Shown here in pieces: positions 9,919 through 19,010 of a DNA stretch of 64,000 nucleotides. The stretch lies in the NCBI GenBank assembly GCA_963696025.1, contig CAVOII010000012.1:372001-436000 (forward strand), written 5' to 3'. Numbering within the stretch: position 1 is the stretch's first letter; each line of letters starts with the position of its first letter. A program made the position numbers and the translations under genes. The DNA comes from JABCYV01 sp963696025 (GTDB taxonomy: Bacteria; Acidobacteriota; Terriglobia; Terriglobales; Acidobacteriaceae). The notes under the pieces are model-generated. The model did not search any database. It was not told the origin of the DNA and saw only the letters and a program-made list of their open reading frames with translations.

Positions 9919-9954
9919 GGGCTTGTTCTCTTAGCTTTGGGAACAAGCCCTTTT
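9919..9954 (+). terminator. Rho-independent terminator after the TonB receptor
   Basis: Perfect 10-base stem GGGCTTGTTC / GAACAAGCCC (9919-9928 with 9941-9950), a 12-base loop and a TTTT tail. It lies 22 bases after the receptor stop codon. Confidence 0.85.
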
Positions 9955-10006
9955 CACGTTCACCGTGCCACGACGAGTCACGGTGTTATGATTCGCAGGT
10001 GTTGCC

Positions 10007-11053
10007 ATGCCCACGGCCATCAGCCTCCTTGTTTGGTCCGCCCTTCTGATCTCCCTCTTCGCACCCGGCGCGCTCGATGCACAGGTAGGCGTGGTCGGAA
10101 AGATAATTGGCAACGTTCGAGTATCTCGAAGTGACTTTCCAGATCACCCGGTGCTGGTATCGGTCGAAACGCACGGTGCCATTATTTCCAGCGCCTACAC
10201 CGATGGCCAGGGCCGGTTCGGCTTCTACAACCTGATCGCAAACCCGTACAAGATCACTATCAACGATGATGCTTTCGAGCCTTTCAGCGTAAGCGTCGAC
10301 CTCAACCCAGACACCGCGCCCATGGCCTTCGTGCAGGTCACCCTCATTCCGCGCGCCAACGCGAAAAAAGATCCCTTGCCGGGGCGGGTCACAGGCGGGA
10401 ACCCAGCCCTGGTCGCTCCAGCCGAGTACAACCAGCAATTTCCCAAGAAAACAGTCAAAGAATTCGAAAAAGGGGTGCAAGCGGATCACAAGGGAAATCC
10501 TGAGCAAGCGATCCAGCACTACCTGAAGGCGCTCACCTCTTCACCGGACTTTTATCCCGCTCACAATAACCTGGGTACGGTCTACCTCAGCCGAAAAGAC
10601 TTCGAGGCCGCTCAAAGCCAGTTCGAAGCCGCTCTGAGAACCAATCAAAATGACGGACAGGCCTATTTCAATCTGGCGAATGTTTCTATCCTGATGAACC
10701 GTTTTTTGGATGCGCAGAGGTATCTTGACGACGGTTTCCGCCGCCAGCCCGAATCAGCGCTGGGCAGGTTCTTGCTTGGTACGTTGAACCTCCGCACCGG
10801 TAAGCTGCCGGAAGCCGAGGCGGCGTTGACGAAAGCCATCGAGCTCGATCCCTCGATGGCCCAGCCTCGTCTGCAACTCATCAACTTGTTCCTGAAGCAA
10901 GGGAGGAAGCCGGACGCTGTCGCCCAGTTACACGTCTTCTTGACTGCGAATCCCCTCAGTCCATTCAGCCCCCAGGCAAAACAGATGCTTGAGCGCCTGG
11001 AAGCTTCCCCGGCACAAGCCGGCGCGGTGCCACAGTCCAACCCGCAACACTGA
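10007..11053 (+). CDS. Secreted TPR protein with N-terminal carboxypeptidase-regulatory-like domain
   Basis: 348 residues. The signal peptide (residues 1-25) ends near LDAQVG. Residues about 28-115 form a beta-sandwich like the first domain of the preceding TonB receptor (GAIISSAYTDGQGRFGFYNL, ANPYKITI). From about residue 145 onward at least five TPR units are visible (NNLGTVYLSRKDFEAAQ, AYFNLANVSILMNRF, RFLLGTLNLRTGKLPEAE). No catalytic motif is seen. It sits between the receptor and two convergent TPR-tailed sulfatase-fold genes, so a scaffold role for the same envelope system is plausible but unproven. A TATGAT box at 9987-9992 may drive it. Confidence 0.82.
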   Translation: MPTAISLLVWSALLISLFAPGALDAQVGVVGKIIGNVRVSRSDFPDHPVLVSVETHGAIISSAYTDGQGRFGFYNLIANPYKITINDDAFEPFSVSVDLNPDTAPMAFVQVTLIPRANAKKDPLPGRVTGGNPALVAPAEYNQQFPKKTVKEFEKGVQADHKGNPEQAIQHYLKALTSSPDFYPAHNNLGTVYLSRKDFEAAQSQFEAALRTNQNDGQAYFNLANVSILMNRFLDAQRYLDDGFRRQPESALGRFLLGTLNLRTGKLPEAEAALTKAIELDPSMAQPRLQLINLFLKQGRKPDAVAQLHVFLTANPLSPFSPQAKQMLERLEASPAQAGAVPQSNPQH

Positions 11054-11076
11054 TCGCATGGCGCGATCCACCGCCG

Positions 11077-13170
11077 CTACTTCTTCCCGGAGGGAATCAG
11101 CCGGCACATCTGCTCGCTCAGCCGACATGCCCGGTCGTATTCCACTCTTGCCGGCTGGTTCTTCCCCAGCTTCTCGTAGGCAAACCCCAGGTTCAAGTGA
11201 GCTTCCGCCAATTCCGGATCGATCTCAATCGCCCGTCGATGCTCACGCACTGCCTTTTCGAGGCGGTTGGTTTGCGCGTAGCAGATGCCTAAATAGTTGT
11301 GAATGCGCGCGTCACCCACTCCAAGCCCAATTGCCTTTTCCAGGTGGATGGCCGCGGGCGCGTATTTCCTCTGTTGAAAAAAAAGCATTCCTAACGCGCG
11401 CTGGCCCGGAAAAAAGCCTGGCTGGATGGCGATGGCCTTCTCATATGCTGCTTGCGCCGCTATGGGATTGTTCGGTTCCTCCAATAGGCCTTTCTGATAC
11501 CAAGCGCGGTAGTTCTGCACGTTGCCTGTGACGGCTTTATCGAGCCAGCTTTTCGCTTCTTCACTACGTTCCAGCTTTTCGAGCGCTAATGCCAGGCCGG
11601 TCAACGCGGCATCGAAGTTGGGGTTCAGCTCCAGACAACGTGCCAGCTCATCAGCCGCCTTGTCCCAGTTCTCGTGTTGCAGGCTTGACTCGCCCAATAG
11701 AAACGGAATGACGTAGAGTGTGGGATCGTGTTCCTGAACCTTCGCCAGTAGCGCTTCGCCCGCCTCCCAGTTGCCATTCTGAAGTGCCTCGGTTGCCTTC
11801 AGAACAGCGTTAAAAACCTCCAGCTTGTCCTTGGGATCGGGCAGGCCTGCCGCGAGTGCCGCTGGCGATACTGGAGAACGATAAGCCACGTAACCCAGGG
11901 AGCGCAGTTTTTCCAGCGCATCGGGACTCAAGCCGGAATTTCCCCTATCCGACGGTGAGAAGGAATTGTGCCGTAGAAGCGTTTGTAGTTTGTCCTTGAG
12001 GACTGCGACTGTTGCCCCCTGCTGCGAAGCCAGGTTGTTCTTTTCCTGCGGATCGGCGATCACATCGTAGAGTTCAGGAGCGGGGGCGTCGATGTAGTGG
12101 TAGCGGCTGCTCTCGAAGGCGTGCAGCGGACTCCAACCGAAAGAACTGAAAGGATAGAAAGTCTCGCTGTAGGCCGCGTCCTCGTTCTCGGCGTCGGCAC
12201 CAAAGAGTCCGTGAGATTGAAACTGCTTTTCGATCTCGTCCTTGATGCCGACAGAATGAAGCAGCGTCGGAGCAACCGCGACGGTCTCGACAGGCCGCGA
12301 CACCCGCGCCGGCCGTAATCCTCTTCCAGCAGGCGGTTTGACGATCAAGGGGACATGCACGGTGGAGTTGTAGACAAAGAAACCGTGTTCTTTCTCACCA
12401 TGGTCGCCCAGTGATTCACCATGATCACTGAGAAAAACGATCAAGGTATGGTCATAGAGTTGATTGCGCTTCAGCCAGGTGATTAGGCGGCCGAGTTCGT
12501 GGTCCGCATAAGCAATTTCGCCGTCGTAAGGATGACTGTGATATTGAGTGCGGTAAGGCTCGGGTGGATCGTAAGGGCTGTGAGGATCGTACAAGTGCAG
12601 CCAGAAGAAAAGTGGACGCCTTGGAGTTCTCAGTCCTTCCTTATTGAGCCAATTCAGCGCATGGGTCACACTCTCGCCAGCTTTGCGATCGACCAGCCCA
12701 ATGTCTTTTTGCTGGAAGGTCTCGGCGGAGAAGGCATCGTCGTAGAAATCGAAGCCTCGTGCCAACCCCCAACTGCGGTCGAGCACGAAAGCACTGACCA
12801 CGGCGCCGGTGGCATAGCCTTGCATTTTGAAGGCTTGCGCGACCGAACGGAACTGTGGCGCGAGCGGCTGTCCGGTGAAATCCTGTACCCCGTTTTGAAA
12901 GGGATATGTGCCGGTCAGAATGGCGGCATGCGAAGGCCAGGTCAGCGGTACCTGCGAAATTGCGCGTTCAAAGACAATGCCATCGCGGGCCAAAGCATCC
13001 AGCGTGGGGGTCTCGATATCCGCGTCACGGTAGCACCCGAGATGATCGGCACGCAGGGTGTCAATCGTGATGAGAAGCACGTTCGGTTTTGGCCTATGAG
13101 CCGGAGGGGCAGCCGCCAAAACATAGGGCACGGATGCCAGGCTGCAAAGCAACTGGAGAAGGCGTTTCAA
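11077..13170 (-). CDS. Sulfatase-fold (alkaline phosphatase superfamily) hydrolase fused to TPR array, paralogue 1
   Basis: 697 residues with a TTG start and a signal peptide ending near VLAAAP. The N-terminal 400 residues have the sulfatase layout: metal-binding IDTLRADHLGCY, the nucleophile region PLTWPSHAAILTG, and SDHGESLGDHGEKEHG with further metal ligands. The Cys or Ser that is oxidised to formylglycine in true sulfatases (C/S-x-P-x-R) is absent. The equivalent site is Thr in T-W-P-S-H, as in phosphatase or phosphotransferase members of the superfamily. The last about 250 residues are TPR repeats. The gene follows its paralogue by 24 bases on the same strand and is probably co-transcribed. 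Substrate is unknown; a secreted phosphoester or sulfate-ester hydrolase is the safest call. Confidence 0.85.
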   Translation of the reverse strand: MKRLLQLLCSLASVPYVLAAAPPAHRPKPNVLLITIDTLRADHLGCYRDADIETPTLDALARDGIVFERAISQVPLTWPSHAAILTGTYPFQNGVQDFTGQPLAPQFRSVAQAFKMQGYATGAVVSAFVLDRSWGLARGFDFYDDAFSAETFQQKDIGLVDRKAGESVTHALNWLNKEGLRTPRRPLFFWLHLYDPHSPYDPPEPYRTQYHSHPYDGEIAYADHELGRLITWLKRNQLYDHTLIVFLSDHGESLGDHGEKEHGFFVYNSTVHVPLIVKPPAGRGLRPARVSRPVETVAVAPTLLHSVGIKDEIEKQFQSHGLFGADAENEDAAYSETFYPFSSFGWSPLHAFESSRYHYIDAPAPELYDVIADPQEKNNLASQQGATVAVLKDKLQTLLRHNSFSPSDRGNSGLSPDALEKLRSLGYVAYRSPVSPAALAAGLPDPKDKLEVFNAVLKATEALQNGNWEAGEALLAKVQEHDPTLYVIPFLLGESSLQHENWDKAADELARCLELNPNFDAALTGLALALEKLERSEEAKSWLDKAVTGNVQNYRAWYQKGLLEEPNNPIAAQAAYEKAIAIQPGFFPGQRALGMLFFQQRKYAPAAIHLEKAIGLGVGDARIHNYLGICYAQTNRLEKAVREHRRAIEIDPELAEAHLNLGFAYEKLGKNQPARVEYDRACRLSEQMCRLIPSGKK

Positions 13171-13194
13171 TGAGGGACCGAAATTCGAGTTAGG

Positions 13195-15165
13195 CTACTG
13201 CGGCCCAGACTGCTCGGCTTTACGCATTTCTTCCTCGGCTTGCGCATTCATGCCCTTCGCCTGCAATGCTTTGGCCAAAGCCGCATGCGTCGCCGCTTCC
13301 TGAGGAGCGAGTTCACTTGCTCGTCGAAGCTCGGTAAGGGCGTCATCCACCTGGCCTTGGTAAAGCAACACCTCTCCCAGAGCGAGGTGGCCGCGCGCAT
13401 AATCGGGAGCAATGGTCACTGACTGGCGAAAAGCAGCCGCCGCTTCGTCAATCATCTTCTTTTGCAGGTAGGCAGCGCCAAGATTATAGGCGGCGTCGAA
13501 GTTCGTCGAATCCAGCTCCAAAGTGCGCTTCAAGGTCTTGATTGCCTGGTCAAAATCGCCAGATCGCGCGTAAGCCAGACCCAGCTGAAAGGCGGCCAGC
13601 GCGTAATCGGGACTGAGTTGCAGCACGCGCTGAAGGTGCTCGACCGCACTGGGAAACTCACCCAGGCGATAGTAGTTCAGTCCCAATAAATAGTGCACGG
13701 GCACGGAATCCGGGTCGACCTTGAGGGCGGCATTAAGCTTCTCCGTCGAAGTGGCGTACTCGCCATGTTGGCTTTCGGCGATGGCATCGGAGATCAATTC
13801 ATACGTCTGAATTCGGTCCTTGGGATCGGGCAAGGCATGGCTGCTCTCAGTCGTTGCACCGCCGCCCGAAAACCCCGCGTACCCCAAAGACTTGAGGCGC
13901 TCCATCAGAGCTGGATCGAGGTTAGTGTTCTGTGCCAACTCCTGGTTCGCACCATATTCGCGAATCAGCGCCTTCAGGCGGGACCGCAATTCTTCCGCCA
14001 CTGCCTTCTTTTGCGGAAACAGATTCTGGGTCTCGCCTGGATCCTTGGCCAAGTCGTAGAGCTCAGGTTTGGGAGCATCAATGAAGTGATAATTTTCGGT
14101 CTCCACCCCACGCAGCTCACTCCAGTTGAAATGCAAGCGCGGGAGAAAGGTTTCCGCATACAAGTTCCGGGATTCATCCCGCGTCTTTGGCAAGATCAAG
14201 GGCAGCAGGTTACGGCCTTGCACCTGAGCCGGAACATCGATTTTCAAGATCTGGAGGATAGTGGGCATCAGGTCCGCCAGGCTAACCAAGTCAGGCGCAA
14301 CTTTTGTGGAAGTCTGACCGGGCGAATGAGCGCCCGCAAAATGCACAATCAGCGGGACGTGCAGCGTCGCATTGTAAATGAAGAATCCGTGAGTCTTCTC
14401 TCCGTGTTCGCCCAGGCTCTCGCCGTGATCGCCACTCAGCACGATCAAAGTGTTCCCATATAGATTTTTCTGTTTCAGAAACTGAATCAGGCGCCCCACC
14501 TGGGCGTCGGCGAAGGCTATCTCGCCATCGTAAGGACGATCTTTATATTCCCCGCTAAAAGGGGCGGGCGGCTGATATGGATAGTGAGGATCGTACAAGT
14601 GCATCCAGAGAAAAAACTTTTTCTCATAGTTCTTACTTAGCCAGTCCAGGGTGACGTCTGCCACTACATTGCCGGGACGCTCCATTTCGTCGAGATTCGA
14701 TTCTTGCAGGCGACTGAAATCGAAGTGGTCGTAATAGAAGTCGAAGCCCTGGTTCAAGCCAAAGCGTGAGTCCAGCACCGCTGAGCCAATTACTGCACCC
14801 GTCGTGTATCCCTGCTGCTGGAGAACGGAAGCGAGCGTGGGTTGAGTCGGGCTGAGCTTATTGGCGGCAAAATCGTGCATGCCACTGAACATTGGATACG
14901 TGCCCGTGAAGATCACGGTGTGCGACGGCAATGTCACCGGAACCGGTGTGTAGGCCCGTTCAAAGCGCAGACCGTCGGCCGCCAGCGCATCTATATTAGG
15001 GGTGCGAATCTGCTTGTATCCATAGCATCCGAGGTGGTCAGCTCGCAGGGTGTCAATTGTAATAACGACTACGTTGGGCTGGGGGTTTGGCGCTGCTAAA
15101 GATGCCGGCATCCGCATCAGCAAGCTGGCTACGAGCACAAAGACAAAACACCGGAGAGACGCCAT
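13195..15165 (-). CDS. Sulfatase-fold hydrolase fused to TPR array, paralogue 2
   Basis: 656 residues, same architecture as the downstream paralogue: signal peptide (to about residue 24), ITIDTLRADHLGCYGY metal motif, PVTLPSHTVIFTG in place of the formylglycine signature, SGDHGESLGEHGEKTHG metal motif, then six or so TPR units to the C-terminus. A Thr again occupies the nucleophile position, so formylglycine maturation is not expected. The pair probably arose by tandem duplication. It is the first gene of the minus-strand unit, with a TATAAT box at 15177-15182, 11 bases before the ATG. The TPR tail could tether the enzyme to partner proteins in the periplasm. Substrate not deducible. Confidence 0.86.
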   Translation of the reverse strand: MASLRCFVFVLVASLLMRMPASLAAPNPQPNVVVITIDTLRADHLGCYGYKQIRTPNIDALAADGLRFERAYTPVPVTLPSHTVIFTGTYPMFSGMHDFAANKLSPTQPTLASVLQQQGYTTGAVIGSAVLDSRFGLNQGFDFYYDHFDFSRLQESNLDEMERPGNVVADVTLDWLSKNYEKKFFLWMHLYDPHYPYQPPAPFSGEYKDRPYDGEIAFADAQVGRLIQFLKQKNLYGNTLIVLSGDHGESLGEHGEKTHGFFIYNATLHVPLIVHFAGAHSPGQTSTKVAPDLVSLADLMPTILQILKIDVPAQVQGRNLLPLILPKTRDESRNLYAETFLPRLHFNWSELRGVETENYHFIDAPKPELYDLAKDPGETQNLFPQKKAVAEELRSRLKALIREYGANQELAQNTNLDPALMERLKSLGYAGFSGGGATTESSHALPDPKDRIQTYELISDAIAESQHGEYATSTEKLNAALKVDPDSVPVHYLLGLNYYRLGEFPSAVEHLQRVLQLSPDYALAAFQLGLAYARSGDFDQAIKTLKRTLELDSTNFDAAYNLGAAYLQKKMIDEAAAAFRQSVTIAPDYARGHLALGEVLLYQGQVDDALTELRRASELAPQEAATHAALAKALQAKGMNAQAEEEMRKAEQSGPQ

Positions 15166-15176
15166 TGGGTAGCAAA

Positions 15177-15182
15177 ATTATA
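15177..15182 (-). promoter_or_regulatory. Candidate -10 box of the sulfatase-fold pair
   Basis: TATAAT on the minus strand, 11 bases upstream of the ATG at 15165, implying a leader of only about four bases. No clear -35 box is seen. Confidence 0.4.
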
Positions 15183-15318
15183 TCCCGCTACATCCAGTAC
15201 AGTCGAACCGCTGCGCGACGGCACCGAAACGAAAACTCAGCCGTAGCTACCGTCACCAGTTGCAGGGCCTTCTGGGTGGCAACTCCTGATTGACTTGAGT
15301 GTGGATGCAAGAAAAAAC

Positions 15319-15344
15319 GGGATTCTGCAGGTTCGCAGAATCCC
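15319..15344 (-). terminator. Rho-independent terminator of the HAF-repeat remnant
   Basis: Perfect 10-base stem GGGATTCTGC / GCAGAATCCC with a 6-base loop. Read on the minus strand it is followed by G and then TTTTTT. It lies about 30 bases after the stop of the HAF-repeat remnant, so the 3' end of that gene is intact even though its 5' end is gone. Confidence 0.85.
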
Positions 15345-15372
15345 ACGTTTCTTCGAGCGTGCCATCAAACGT

Positions 15373-15880
15373 TTACTCCTCCGCGATGGCGACAAATCCG
15401 GAGTTTATCGGCGACGTGCCATAAACACCTACCAGCACGCCGTTGTCGTTGATCCCATTCACGATGGTCGTATCAACACCGTGTGGATCGTCGACCGTGG
15501 CGAAGGAACCAGCAGAAATGGTGTACACGAAGCTATGAGTGTTGTTGGCGCCGTCGGTGTAAGAACCGACCACCAGGCCTTTGTTATTTAATCCTAGGGC
15601 CTGTGTCCGGGTGGATCCCGGGGCATCGAGAACGATGAAGCGTCCCAGGATCTGGAGCCAGCCGTGATTCACGCCGCCGCCGTCAACGTAGAATCCGCAG
15701 ACGCTGCCAACGTTGTTGATCCCAGTGGCCTGCGCGCTCACTGAGCCCGGAATTGAGAAAGCCTCGAAAACTCCGCCGACCTCATCGTAAACGTACGCAG
15801 TGTCGGGGCCGGTGCCGTCTGCCTTGGTGCTGTAGTATCCCGCAGCTTGACCGAAATCGTTCTGACTCAGGAGTTGAGTC
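15373..15880 (-). pseudogene. 5'-truncated HAF-type repeat (extracellular beta-propeller-like) remnant
   Basis: Minus-strand reading shows about 165 residues of tandem units of the type GINNVGSVCGFYVD, GLNNKGLVVGSYTD and GINDNGVLVGVY, each about 42-46 residues apart. These are the G-I/L-N-D/N-x-G-x-V-G core of HAF-like repeats found in large secreted Acidobacteriota proteins. The frame continues open upstream to 16092, but residues before about 15880 do not resemble the family and are antisense to the neighbouring TPR remnant. No plausible start or signal peptide is visible. The 3' terminator is preserved. I read this as the C-terminal end of a larger gene cut at a rearrangement junction near 15880; a short intact gene is less likely. 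Confidence 0.7.
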
Positions 15881-17068
15881 AGCTTTCGGTCAGGTCGAAG
15901 CAGCTTTATTAAGGAGGGAGACGATTTAAGAATTACGACCCAACTCATTGACGTAAAGCCTGACAATATCCTATGGCGGGATTCCATCGATTTGAAGTAC
16001 GACAAATTGTTGACCGTGCAAGACCGCGTATCCCAGCAGATCATCAAAGGGCTGGAACTGAATCTCTCACCTAACGAGGCCCAAAACCTCAAACCTGAGA
16101 CTCAAGTCGACTCCCTGGCTTACGAAGACTACCTGCGCGGCGTCGATCTCTATTCGCTGAACGACTTCCAGGCTGCGATCGATATGTTAGAGAAATCTAG
16201 ATCGATTGAGCCCAGCTATGCCCCCGCTTGGGATTATCTCGGCAGGGCGTATGCGACTAATGCTTCGCTGCATTTTGGCGGACGCGAGCAATACGACAAG
16301 GCCCAGGCTGCGTTTGAGAAGGCGATCGCGCTGAATCCCGCGTTGGTTGAGACCCGAATCTACATGGCCAACTTGCTTACCGATACCGGTAGAGTCGAAC
16401 AGGTTGCGCCCTTACTAAGAACAGCTCTACAAAAGCAGTCCGAACAATGCTGAAGCGCGCTGGGAACTCGGATATGCGTATCGCTTTGGTGGGATGTTGC
16501 GCGAGTCTGTTGTCGTGTGTGAACGCGCGCGCCAGTACAACCCTCAGGTCAAGATAAACAGCTCGGCTCTGAACAGTTATCTTTACCTGGGTGAATACGA
16601 TAAGTTCATGCAGAATCTCCCGGTAAACGACTCCCCTTACATTTTGTTTTATCACGGTTTCGGAGAGTATTACCTGAAGCATCGCGAACAGGCTGCCAGA
16701 GATTTTGACCGCGCTTTTGAACTCGATCCATCCTTGCTTCCGGCAAGTGTTGGAAAGCTCTTAGTTACTGAATTGCTCACCAGAACTCCTCCGGCCTCAA
16801 ACTCCTGCGTCAGACAGAAAATAAGATTGAAGCGCTGGGGGTGAGTGACGCCGAACTCATCTACAAGGTGGCGCAGGCGTATGCTGTGCTCGGGGACAAG
16901 GCTGCAGCGTTGCATATGTTGCGGCACAGCATCGACGGAGGATTCTTCTGCTATCCATATTTCATTTCCGATCCACTGCTGGATGGTATTCGCAACGAAC
17001 CTGAGTTCCAGCCGCTGATCAGTCAAGCCCGCGAACGGCACGAACAATTCGAAGCCAGATTCTTTTGA
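15881..17068 (+). pseudogene. TPR-containing regulator remnant, 5' truncated with two frameshifts
   Basis: Three consecutive plus-strand frames encode one protein: 15881-16453 (FIKEGDDLRITTQLIDV, DKLLTVQDRVSQQI, then TPR), about 16430-16844 (NNAEARWELGYAYRFGG onward) and about 16785-17068 (LKLLRQTENKIEALGVSDAELIYK onward). The joins near 16430 and 16785 are single-base frameshifts. The LRITTQLIDV...DKLLTVQD segment is typical of the beta-rich middle part of Ser/Thr-kinase-TPR or winged-helix-TPR regulators, whose sensor/kinase domain would lie upstream. Here that part is missing, replaced at about 15880 by the opposite-strand HAF remnant. A TTG at 15992 could start a short product, but the later frameshifts make a functional protein unlikely. 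Confidence 0.75.
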
Positions 17069-17093
17069 GAGGGTTTGTTACAACGCTTGACTA

Positions 17094-18560
17094 TCACGCC
17101 ATATTTAGCCAGACCGTCTTCAGTTCCGTGTAGTGATCCATGGCATGCATACCGAGTTCACGACCAAATCCGGAATGCTTATAGCCGCCAAAAGGCAGGG
17201 CTGGATTCACCAGGCCGTAGGTATTGATCCAGACTGTCCCGGCCTTCAGCTGCCGCGAAACCATGTGCGCCTTCTTAACATCACGTGTCCAGACCGCGGC
17301 CGCCAGGCCGTACGGGTTGCGGTTGGCTAGCTCCACTACCTGATCGACATCATCGAATTGCAGCACAGCCAGCACCGGGCCGAAAATTTCCTCTTTTGCA
17401 ATTTTCATTTCGTTGTTAACGCCGCCGAAGATAGTGGGCTCGATGAAGAAGCCTGCACCGCTGTCCATTGACACACGATTTCCACCCGCGATGAGCTGGG
17501 CGCCTTCCTTCTTCCCCGCTTCGATGTAATCCTGAACCGTCTTCATCTGGTCCTGGCTGACGATGGCACCCATGCGCGTCTTGGGATCCAGCGGGTCCCC
17601 GGGTTGCAGCTTCTTAGCGCGAGCCACCAGTTTGTCGAGAAACTCACCTTGAACTTTGCCTTCTACGAAAAGACGCGAGCCGGCGTTGCAGACCTCCCCT
17701 TTGCCATAAAAAATGCCATTGACTGCACCCTTGACCGCGTTCTCGATGTCAGAATCAGCGAACACAATATTGGGAGACTTCCCTCCCAATTCCAAGGTCA
17801 GGCGTTTGAGCGTATCGGCTGATCCACGCATGATCTCTTTTCCGACTGCGGTCGAACCGGTAAAGGCAATCTTGTCAACTCCGGGATGACTGACGATCGC
17901 TTTACCCGTTTCTGGCCCGCCGGTAAGAATGTTCAGCACGCCGGGCGGCATGCCGGCATCGACAGCGAGCTCCCCGAACCGCAAGGTGGTCAGTGGAGTC
18001 TGTTCCGCCGGTTTGACCAGAATTGTATTACCACAAGCCAAAGCCGGACCGAGCTTGTAGGAGGCGAGCAGCAGAGGAAAGTTCCACGGAATAATCATGC
18101 CGACCACGCCCACCGGTTCCCTTAAGGTGTAAGTGAAAGCAGTCTCAAAGGTGTTTACCGTTTCACCCTGAATTTTCGTGGCCAGGCCCGCGAAATATCG
18201 CAGGACGTCGATCACCATCGGCACGTCGATATTGCGCGATTCGGAGATGGGTTTCCCGTTGTCAAGGGTCTCCAGTTCCGCGAGCTCATCGATGTTTTTT
18301 TCGAGGAGATCGGCGAGCCGCCAAATCAGAAGTCCGCGCTCGCTGGCCGACATCTTGCGCCATGCACTGTTGCGGTCTTCGAGCGCCCGGCGGGCGGCGG
18401 AGACCGCTCGGTCGACGTCGTCGGCTGAGGCCTCCACAACCCGGGTCAGGACCTCGCCTGTTGCGGGATTGATAGATTCAAATTTTCTCGGCCCATCGAT
18501 CCATTGGCCGTCGATCAGCAAACGTCCAGGTGAGATCTTTGTTTTGCTCGGCGCAATCAT
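17094..18560 (-). CDS. NAD(P)-dependent aldehyde dehydrogenase
   Basis: 488 residues, full length for the family. It oxidises an aldehyde to the acid via a thioester. Visible motifs are PWNFPLLLASYKLGPALACGN (active-site Asn), GSTAVGKEIM (nucleotide-binding loop), LELGGKSPNIVF with the general-base Glu, GEVCNAGSRLF with the catalytic Cys, and EIFGPVLAV near the end. Sequence style is closest to the betaine/retinal/phenylacetaldehyde class, but the substrate cannot be fixed. It stands alone between two decayed genes, with no obvious operon partner, so its pathway is not indicated by context. The start at 18560 gives a typical N-terminus. Confidence 0.92.
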   Translation of the reverse strand: MIAPSKTKISPGRLLIDGQWIDGPRKFESINPATGEVLTRVVEASADDVDRAVSAARRALEDRNSAWRKMSASERGLLIWRLADLLEKNIDELAELETLDNGKPISESRNIDVPMVIDVLRYFAGLATKIQGETVNTFETAFTYTLREPVGVVGMIIPWNFPLLLASYKLGPALACGNTILVKPAEQTPLTTLRFGELAVDAGMPPGVLNILTGGPETGKAIVSHPGVDKIAFTGSTAVGKEIMRGSADTLKRLTLELGGKSPNIVFADSDIENAVKGAVNGIFYGKGEVCNAGSRLFVEGKVQGEFLDKLVARAKKLQPGDPLDPKTRMGAIVSQDQMKTVQDYIEAGKKEGAQLIAGGNRVSMDSGAGFFIEPTIFGGVNNEMKIAKEEIFGPVLAVLQFDDVDQVVELANRNPYGLAAAVWTRDVKKAHMVSRQLKAGTVWINTYGLVNPALPFGGYKHSGFGRELGMHAMDHYTELKTVWLNMA

Positions 18561-18639
18561 CTTTTTGACTCCGACACAGGTGATGTTTCTGCCGGCACGG
18601 CGCGAACGCCGAGCCGCGATTTTCTCTGTTTATGTTAGC

Positions 18640-19010
18640 AACTTAGGTACGTTTACAGAAAGTCAATGTGGCGTTTACCTCCCTTTCACACTCGTTGGTA
18701 AGACTCGCTACCGGGGCGACATTTGGGTGGACGCAACCGATTTCGCCGTCACCAAGATAGAAGCCGAACCCGCCAAGCGGCCATCGATTTGGATCAGCAA
18801 GACCGTCGTACACCACACCTACCGCAAGCTTGGAGAGTTCTGGCTTCCAGCCCAAAACGAATCGAACACAGACGTACGCTTGGAGGCCATGCAACACTGT
18901 CTATTCACTACGGGGATTACAAAGTCGTCTCCGAAGCAAAATCTCCCGGCCCAGGTGCTCCTGCCGACAAAGGGGGACAAGCCGCAATAGTGGGTAATCA
19001 AGAAAGGTAG
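18640..19010 (+). pseudogene. Truncated, frameshifted outer-membrane lipoprotein-sorting-like remnant
   Basis: Plus-strand translation gives GDIWVDATDFAVTKIEAEPA, then TVVHHTYRKLGEFWLPAQNES, then after a one-base shift near 18875 GGHATLSIHYGDYKVV. The pattern (RGxIWVDxxDFAVxRIExEPA; YxKxGxFWLPAxNxS) is typical of the C-terminal half of secreted Acidobacteriota proteins related to the LolA/outer-membrane lipoprotein-sorting fold. The N-terminal half and any signal peptide are missing; the remnant begins about 80 bases from the divergent aldehyde dehydrogenase start. The assignment to that fold is by recall of the motif and is moderately secure; the pseudogene call rests on truncation plus the frameshift. 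Confidence 0.6.

Noticed and set aside
12499..13173. 224-residue plus-strand open frame
   Set aside because: Antisense to the first sulfatase-fold gene.
13693..14463. 256-residue plus-strand open frame
   Set aside because: Lies wholly antisense to the second sulfatase-fold gene, which has clear catalytic motifs; composition is that of a mirrored frame.
18178..18560. First half of a 270-residue plus-strand frame
   Set aside because: Antisense to the aldehyde dehydrogenase N-terminus; only the part after about 18640 resembles a protein family.
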